Assembly: GCF_014698045.1 (NCBI RefSeq)
Contig: NZ_JACJSE010000022.1
Coordinates: forward strand, 1 to 64,000
Direction: 5' to 3'
From: Aulosira sp. FACHB-615
GTDB taxonomy: Bacteria; Cyanobacteriota; Cyanobacteriia; Cyanobacteriales; Nostocaceae
Length of the DNA: 64,000 nt
Below are positions 59,627 through 64,000 of this stretch, in pieces. Each line of letters begins with the position of its first letter. Positions within the stretch are counted from its first letter, which is position 1. Both the position numbers and the translations under genes were made by a program. The notes below the pieces were generated by a model, which was not told the DNA's origin, did not search any database, and was given only the letters and a program-made list of their open reading frames with translations.

Positions 59627-59805
59627 ATTAACTGAAGATAACCTAATAATTTCTGTAAGATAGAATCCGTACTTTTTTAATTTCTCATAGTTCAAGTGCT
59701 AATAATTACCAAAGTCTACGCGGTTGAGCAAAACAAGTAATTTGAGACTTCCTGCCATCTTCTATAATTGATAAAACCTGCACATATATTCTTAGGCATG
59801 AAGCT

Positions 59806-62688
59806 GTGACGGAAACTGGAAGCTACAAAGACACTGTAAATCTACCTAAAACTAATTTTGAAATGCGGGCTAACGCCATCAAGCGTGAACCCGAAATCCA
59901 AAAGTTTTGGGCAGAAAATCAAATTTTTGAACGCCTGTCGCAAGAAAATCCAGGCGAATTATTTATACTGCATGATGGGCCTCCCTACGCAAATGGTTCT
60001 CTGCATATTGGTCATGCCTTAAATAAAATTCTCAAAGATATTATTAATCGCTACCAGTTGTTACAAGGGCGGAAGGTTCGTTATGTGCCTGGTTGGGACT
60101 GTCATGGCTTACCAATTGAACTGAAAGTTTTGCAAAATCTCAAGTCGGCAGAACGGCAGAGTTTAACGCCTTTGCAATTACGGCAAAAGGCGAAGGAATT
60201 TGCTTTGGCTACGGTTGATGACCAACGCCAGAATTTTAAACGTTATGGGGTTTGGGGTGACTGGGATAATCCTTATTTGACGCTGAAGCCGGAATATGAG
60301 GCGGCGCAAATTGGGGTTTTTGGCCAGATGTATTTGAAAGGATACATCTATCGTGGGTTGAAGCCTGTTCACTGGAGTCCGAGTTCTAAAACAGCTTTGG
60401 CTGAGGCGGAGTTGGAATATCCAGAAGGGCATACTTCGCGGAGTATTTATGCGGCGTTCCCTGTGACGGGTTTGGCTGAGGCAGTTAAATCTGTTTTGGG
60501 TGAGTATTTGCCAGAGTTGGGTGTGGCTGTGTGGACTACTACTCCTTGGACAATTCCCGGTAACTTGGCGGTGGCGGTTAATGGCGAGTTGAATTACGCG
60601 GTTGTGGAGGTTTCACGCAGAGACGCAGAGGCGCAGAGAGGGTTTAAATACCTGATTGTGGCGGCGGATTTGGTGGAACGGTTGGCGGCGACTATCTCGG
60701 CTGAGTTGACGGTGAAGGCTACTTTTAAGGGTAAGGAGTTAGAACATACTACTTACCGTCATCCTTTATATGACAGGGAAAGTCCGGTGGTTGTAGGTGG
60801 TGACTATATCACTACTGAGTCAGGTACTGGGTTAGTACATACTGCCCCTGGTCACGGTCAAGAAGACTACATTGTGGGTCAGCGTTACGGTTTGCCGATT
60901 CTTGCGCCAGTGGATGATAACGGCAACTTTACCGAGGAAGCGGGACAGTTTGCGGGGTTGAATGTGTTGGGTGATGGGAATCAGGCAGTAATTGATGCGC
61001 TGACGGCGGCGGGTTCGCTGTTGAAGGAGGAGGCTTACGCCCATAAGTATCCTTACGACTGGCGGACGAAGAAACCAACGATTTTCCGGGCTACTGAACA
61101 GTGGTTTGCTTCGGTGGCGGGATTTCGGGAGGAAGCATTAAAGGCGATCGCATCGGTAAAATGGATACCAGCCCAAGGTGAAAATCGTATCACGCCAATG
61201 GTGGCGGAACGTTCTGATTGGTGTATCTCTCGTCAGCGTTCTTGGGGTGTGCCAATTCCGGTATTCTATGATGAGGAAACGAATGAACCTCTGTTAAATG
61301 AGGAAACTATCAACCACGTTCAAGCCATCATCGCTGAGAAAGGTTCTGATGCTTGGTGGGAATTGTCGGTAGAGGAATTATTACCAGAATCTTATCGCAA
61401 CAATGGCAAGTCTTACCGCAGAGGTACAGACACAATGGATGTGTGGTTTGATTCTGGTTCATCTTGGGCGGCTGTACTTAAGCAACGTCCAGAGTTACGC
61501 TACCCCGCCGATATATATTTGGAAGGTTCCGACCAACATCGCGGTTGGTTTCAGTCGAGTTTGCTGACTAGTGTAGCGGTAAATGGCATTGCACCTTATA
61601 AAACTGTTTTAACTCACGGCTTTGCTTTGGATGAACAAGGTCGGAAAATGAGTAAATCAGAAGGAAATGTGGTTGATCCCAATGCCATCATTGAAGGCGG
61701 GAAAAATCAAAAATCAGACCCAGCTTATGGTGCAGATGTATTGCGATTGTGGGTATCTTCGGTAGACTACTCCGGTGATGTCCGCATTGGGAAAAATATC
61801 ATCAAGCAGCTTAACGATGTGCGCGGTAAGATTCGCAATACGGCGCGGTTCTTGTTGGGAAGTTTGCATGATTTTGACCCCGAAAAAGATGCTGTATCTT
61901 TTGACGAATTACCACAGTTAGATAAATATATGCTGCACCGCATCCGTGAGGTGTTCCAGGAAGTAACAGAAGCGTTTGAAAGTTTCCAATTCTTCCGGTT
62001 CTTCCAAACTGTGCAGAATTTCTGCGTGGTGGATTTATCTAACTTCTATTTAGATGTAGCGAAAGATAGACTGTATATCAGTGCGCCGAATGCTTTCCGT
62101 CGCCGCAGTTGTCAGACAGTGATACACATCGCTTTAGAAAATTTAGCACGAGCGATCGCACCTGTTCTCTGCCATACTGCGGAAGATATCTGGCAATTTC
62201 TCCCCTATAAAACACCTTACAAATCAGTGTTTCAAGCTGGTTGGGTGCAGTTAGATGATGAATGGGATAATCCAGACTTAGGGGAATTTTGGGATACTCT
62301 GCGTTCACTCCGCACCGATGTTAACAAAGTTCTGGAACAAGCCAGGATAGAAAAAATGATTGGTTCTTCCCTGGAAGCTAAAGCTTTGATTCATATCCCT
62401 CACAAACAGTTAGGTGATGCAATCAAAGCTTTTAACCCAACCAAGGGTAATGGTATTGATGAATTGCGGTATTTATTGCTGACATCTCAGGTGGAAGTAT
62501 TAGAGTCGCCGGAGAAATTGCAAGGATTAAAATACACCGCGCAAACCGTAGACTGGCAAATTGGGGTAGTGAATGCAGAAGGCGAAAAATGCGATCGCTG
62601 CTGGAACTACTCAACTCATGTGGGAGAATCAGCAGAGCATCCCTTATTGTGCGAAAGGTGCGTTCCCGCCTTAGTTGGTGAGTTTTAA
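59806..62688 (+). CDS. ileS: Isoleucyl-tRNA synthetase with small repeat insert
   Basis: 960-residue class I synthetase charging tRNA-Ile. HIGH motif in PYANGSLHIGHALNKILKDI, KMSKS in GRKMSKSEGNVVDP. The editing domain holds the TTPWTIPGNLAVA block and GTGLVHTAPGHGQEDYIVGQ. The C-terminal zinc finger is CDRCWNYSTHVGESAEHPLL then CERC. Residues about 270-278 (SRRDAEAQR) come from a 30-base dispersed repeat TTTCACGCAGAGACGCAGAG plus GCGCAGAGAG (60611-60640), which adds residues in the editing domain. The start is GTG 59806. No T-box is seen. Confidence 0.95.
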   Translation: MTETGSYKDTVNLPKTNFEMRANAIKREPEIQKFWAENQIFERLSQENPGELFILHDGPPYANGSLHIGHALNKILKDIINRYQLLQGRKVRYVPGWDCHGLPIELKVLQNLKSAERQSLTPLQLRQKAKEFALATVDDQRQNFKRYGVWGDWDNPYLTLKPEYEAAQIGVFGQMYLKGYIYRGLKPVHWSPSSKTALAEAELEYPEGHTSRSIYAAFPVTGLAEAVKSVLGEYLPELGVAVWTTTPWTIPGNLAVAVNGELNYAVVEVSRRDAEAQRGFKYLIVAADLVERLAATISAELTVKATFKGKELEHTTYRHPLYDRESPVVVGGDYITTESGTGLVHTAPGHGQEDYIVGQRYGLPILAPVDDNGNFTEEAGQFAGLNVLGDGNQAVIDALTAAGSLLKEEAYAHKYPYDWRTKKPTIFRATEQWFASVAGFREEALKAIASVKWIPAQGENRITPMVAERSDWCISRQRSWGVPIPVFYDEETNEPLLNEETINHVQAIIAEKGSDAWWELSVEELLPESYRNNGKSYRRGTDTMDVWFDSGSSWAAVLKQRPELRYPADIYLEGSDQHRGWFQSSLLTSVAVNGIAPYKTVLTHGFALDEQGRKMSKSEGNVVDPNAIIEGGKNQKSDPAYGADVLRLWVSSVDYSGDVRIGKNIIKQLNDVRGKIRNTARFLLGSLHDFDPEKDAVSFDELPQLDKYMLHRIREVFQEVTEAFESFQFFRFFQTVQNFCVVDLSNFYLDVAKDRLYISAPNAFRRRSCQTVIHIALENLARAIAPVLCHTAEDIWQFLPYKTPYKSVFQAGWVQLDDEWDNPDLGEFWDTLRSLRTDVNKVLEQARIEKMIGSSLEAKALIHIPHKQLGDAIKAFNPTKGNGIDELRYLLLTSQVEVLESPEKLQGLKYTAQTVDWQIGVVNAEGEKCDRCWNYSTHVGESAEHPLLCERCVPALVGEF

Positions 62689-62703
62689 AACAGGTTTAAC
62701 ATG

Positions 62704-62737
62704 AATGTAGGGACGTTTGATGAAATGTCTCTACATT
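62704..62737 (+). terminator. Terminator of ileS
   Basis: AATGTAGGGAC (62704-62714) and GTCTCTACATT (62727-62737) form an 11-bp stem with one G-T pair, 16 bases past the stop, with a TGTTT tail. The CCCTAACCCCCAACCCC and CCCTCTCC-type repeat lies further on (62768-62860). Confidence 0.7.
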
Positions 62738-62767
62738 TGTTTAACGCCGTGTGCAACTTTTTCTCCA

Positions 62768-62856
62768 ACCTAACCCCCAACCCCTTCCCTACGAGGGAAG
62801 GGGAGCAAAATTCAAAGCCTCTCTCCGCTTCGGGGAGAGGTTTGGAGAGGGGTTTA
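62768..62856. repeat. C/G-rich dispersed repeat after ileS
   Basis: CCTAACCCCCAACCCCTTCC, CTACGAGGGAAGGGG and CTCTCCGCTTCGGGGAGAGG form three nested palindromes. This is the AACCCCTTCCCTACGAGGGA type of repeat, seen in many cyanobacterial intergenic regions. Confidence 0.7.
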
Positions 62857-62903
62857 AAGAATAAGTAGCACATCACGTTATATAGGAATTTATATTTTCC
62901 AAG

Positions 62904-63512
62904 ATGATGAACACCCAATCACCTGTAACCACAGACTTCTTAGGAATGGTGCTGAAAATGCAACCAAACATCATCGTGAGTGACGAGCAACTTTTTGATT
63001 TCTGTCAAGTAAACCGTGATTTTCGCATTGAACGTAATCACCTTGGAGAATTATTGATTATGCCCCCCACAGGCGCAGAAACAGATGAACGCAATTTTAA
63101 TTTAACTGGTCAATTATGGATATGGACAAAGCAAGATGGTACGGGTGTAGGTTTTGGTTCTAGCGGTGGTTTTACCTTACCTAATGGTGCAGTGCGTTCT
63201 CCTGATGCAGCCTGGATAAAAAAAGCCAGATGGGAAACAATACCTGTAGAACAAAGAAAGAAGTTTGCGCCTATTTGTCCTGAATTTGTAGTGGAATTGC
63301 GTTCAGAGACAGATAATTTGAAAACATTACAAGAAAAAATGGCAGAGTATATAGCTAATGGTACAGAATTAGGTTGGTTAATAGATAGAAAACAACACAA
63401 AGTATCTATTTATCGTCCAGAACAAGCTGTAGAAGAATTAGATAATCCTTTGACATTAAGCGGTGAAAATCTATTACCAGGATTTGTTTTAGATTTAAGT
63501 CAAATTTGGTAA
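62904..63512 (+). CDS. Uma2-family endonuclease (DUF820)
   Basis: 202-residue PD-(D/E)xK-fold protein of the Uma2/DUF820 family, abundant in cyanobacteria. RIERNHLGELLIMPPTGAET, SSGGFTLPNGAVRSPDAAWI and CPEFVVELRSETDNLKTLQE (the E-x-R catalytic cluster) are all present, with a final GTELGWLIDRK-block. Family members are putative nucleases, some linked to IS elements, but their roles are unknown. ATG 62904. No transposase is adjacent. Confidence 0.9.
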   Translation: MMNTQSPVTTDFLGMVLKMQPNIIVSDEQLFDFCQVNRDFRIERNHLGELLIMPPTGAETDERNFNLTGQLWIWTKQDGTGVGFGSSGGFTLPNGAVRSPDAAWIKKARWETIPVEQRKKFAPICPEFVVELRSETDNLKTLQEKMAEYIANGTELGWLIDRKQHKVSIYRPEQAVEELDNPLTLSGENLLPGFVLDLSQIW

Positions 63513-63884
63513 GCGGATACAGAGTGTTTCGGTTGAATACAGGATATCTATCAAGGGGACAGAGGCTAGAGACTAGAGGCTGGAAAAATTTAGCTGATGT
63601 AGATTAAATATGCTGTATTAAGAAACTTAATAAATCCTTTATTCATTATTTTATAGCCTTTCCTAGTCTGCTGAGGTATAAATTTATCTGCGTCCATCTG
63701 CGTCCATCTGCGTCCATCTGCGGTTAATTATTATTGCTTGTACTTCAATAGAATGAGAAACGCTATAATATCGTTTTAAAAATTACCTAATTTTAGTTTA
63801 AGTGCGATCGCTGCTGTAACCTTTTAGGAAGTAGGTGACAGGTTACAGATCATTTTCTATCACCTGTCACCTATCCCCTCTCCC
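63513..63884. other. Intergenic region with tandem and heptamer repeats
   Basis: ATCTGCGTCC is repeated three and a half times in tandem (63686-63722). GTGACAGGTTACAGA with CACCTGTCACCTATCCCC near 63836-63878 is the AACCTGT/CACCTGT heptamer family seen at 2003-2044. The rest is AT-rich. No gene. Confidence 0.7.
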
Positions 63885-64000
63885 CTACAACTTCTGCAAC
63901 AATTCTTGAGTTAACTGCAAAAATGCTTTAGAACCAGCAGATTGAGGTGCATTTAAAACAGCAGGCATAAAACTATCAACAGCCTTCGCCACATTAATAT
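63885..64000 (-). CDS. C-terminal end of an unknown protein (5' end outside window)
   Basis: Reading the minus strand towards the TAG at 63885-63887 gives INVAKAVDSFMPAVLNAPQS, then AGSKAFLQLTQELLQKL. It looks like a true coding C-terminus, helix-rich, and vaguely recalls the tails of ParA/MinD-type ATPases (a ...APQSAGSKAFLQLTQELL pattern). The fragment is too short to assign. Confidence 0.5.
   Translation of the reverse strand, partial: INVAKAVDSFMPAVLNAPQSAGSKAFLQLTQELLQKL

Noticed and set aside
63686..63722. Possible CRISPR from the ATCTGCGTCC array
   Set aside because: Ten-base units directly abut without spacers, so it is a simple tandem repeat.
1..64000. tRNA, rRNA, tmRNA or insertion sequence genes
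   Set aside because: No tRNA-like T-arm and acceptor pairing, no ribosomal RNA blocks and no transposase frames were found by eye. A tRNAscan/Infernal run would be decisive.

Overview
The window looks like chromosomal DNA of a filamentous, probably heterocystous, cyanobacterium of the Nostoc/Anabaena group. The evidence is a form IB rbcL-rbcX-rbcS operon, a desC-desA-desB acyl-lipid desaturase cluster, CrtR, a ferredoxin-type divinyl reductase (BciB), Ycf66, many cyanobacterial DUF families (3086, 3119, 3386, 4079), very frequent GCGATCGC (HIP1-like) octamers, and abundant heptanucleotide (STRR-type) and short palindromic repeats between genes. Nothing here proves heterocyst formation. No rRNA, tRNA, CRISPR array, prophage or full-length insertion sequence was seen.

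Layout. 1-5.3 kb: end of an unknown gene, DUF3086-DUF3119-MlaE permease on the minus strand, then a small membrane protein, an SppA-like protease and chorismate mutase AroH. 5.3-15 kb: crtR, pyruvate kinase, groES-groEL with a perfect CIRCE operator, a decayed (2Fe-2S) ferredoxin-like pseudogene, a NarL-type response regulator, DUF3386 and a LuxR-type regulator. 15-22 kb: gene debris and repeats, dCTP deaminase interrupted by a large intein with an HNH-like endonuclease, a CobO-like NTPase that lacks its P-loop, adenylate kinase, RNase PH and an AAA-type ATPase. 22-33 kb: P-type Ca2+-like ATPase, GNAT, ABC exporter, ArsC-like protein, then a urease cluster ureD-ureA-ureB-[Coq4-like]-ureC closed by a strong hairpin. 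33-42 kb: a Pro/Thr/Ser-rich secreted protein, an Rpn/DUF2887 pseudogene, the three desaturases, a PLP lyase, a GxxExxY gene bounded by inverted repeats, BciB and small genes. 42-50 kb: DUF4079, ComEC with a degenerate C-terminal metallo-beta-lactamase-like region, ROK kinase, small membrane/secreted proteins and class I fructose-bisphosphate aldolase. 50-64 kb: rbcLXS, a Phd/YoeB toxin-antitoxin pair between direct repeats, three little-known genes including a metallophosphoesterase, gnd, ycf66, DUF6883/DUF4926, ileS, a Uma2 endonuclease and the end of an unknown gene.

How it fits together. Central carbon genes (Rubisco, class I aldolase, pyruvate kinase, 6-phosphogluconate dehydrogenase), membrane lipid desaturation, pigment synthesis and urea use dominate, each as its own short operon. 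The most striking theme is small repeats inside genes. A run of exactly twelve heptamers lies in frame in ureD. A dispersed repeat lies in frame in ileS, and it is the same family as the arms around the GxxExxY gene. Another dispersed repeat lies in frame in the DUF4926 gene. A hairpin element breaks the Rpn gene. The best single curiosities are the dCTP deaminase intein placed directly after the catalytic-motif arginine and the Coq4-like gene embedded in a urease operon.
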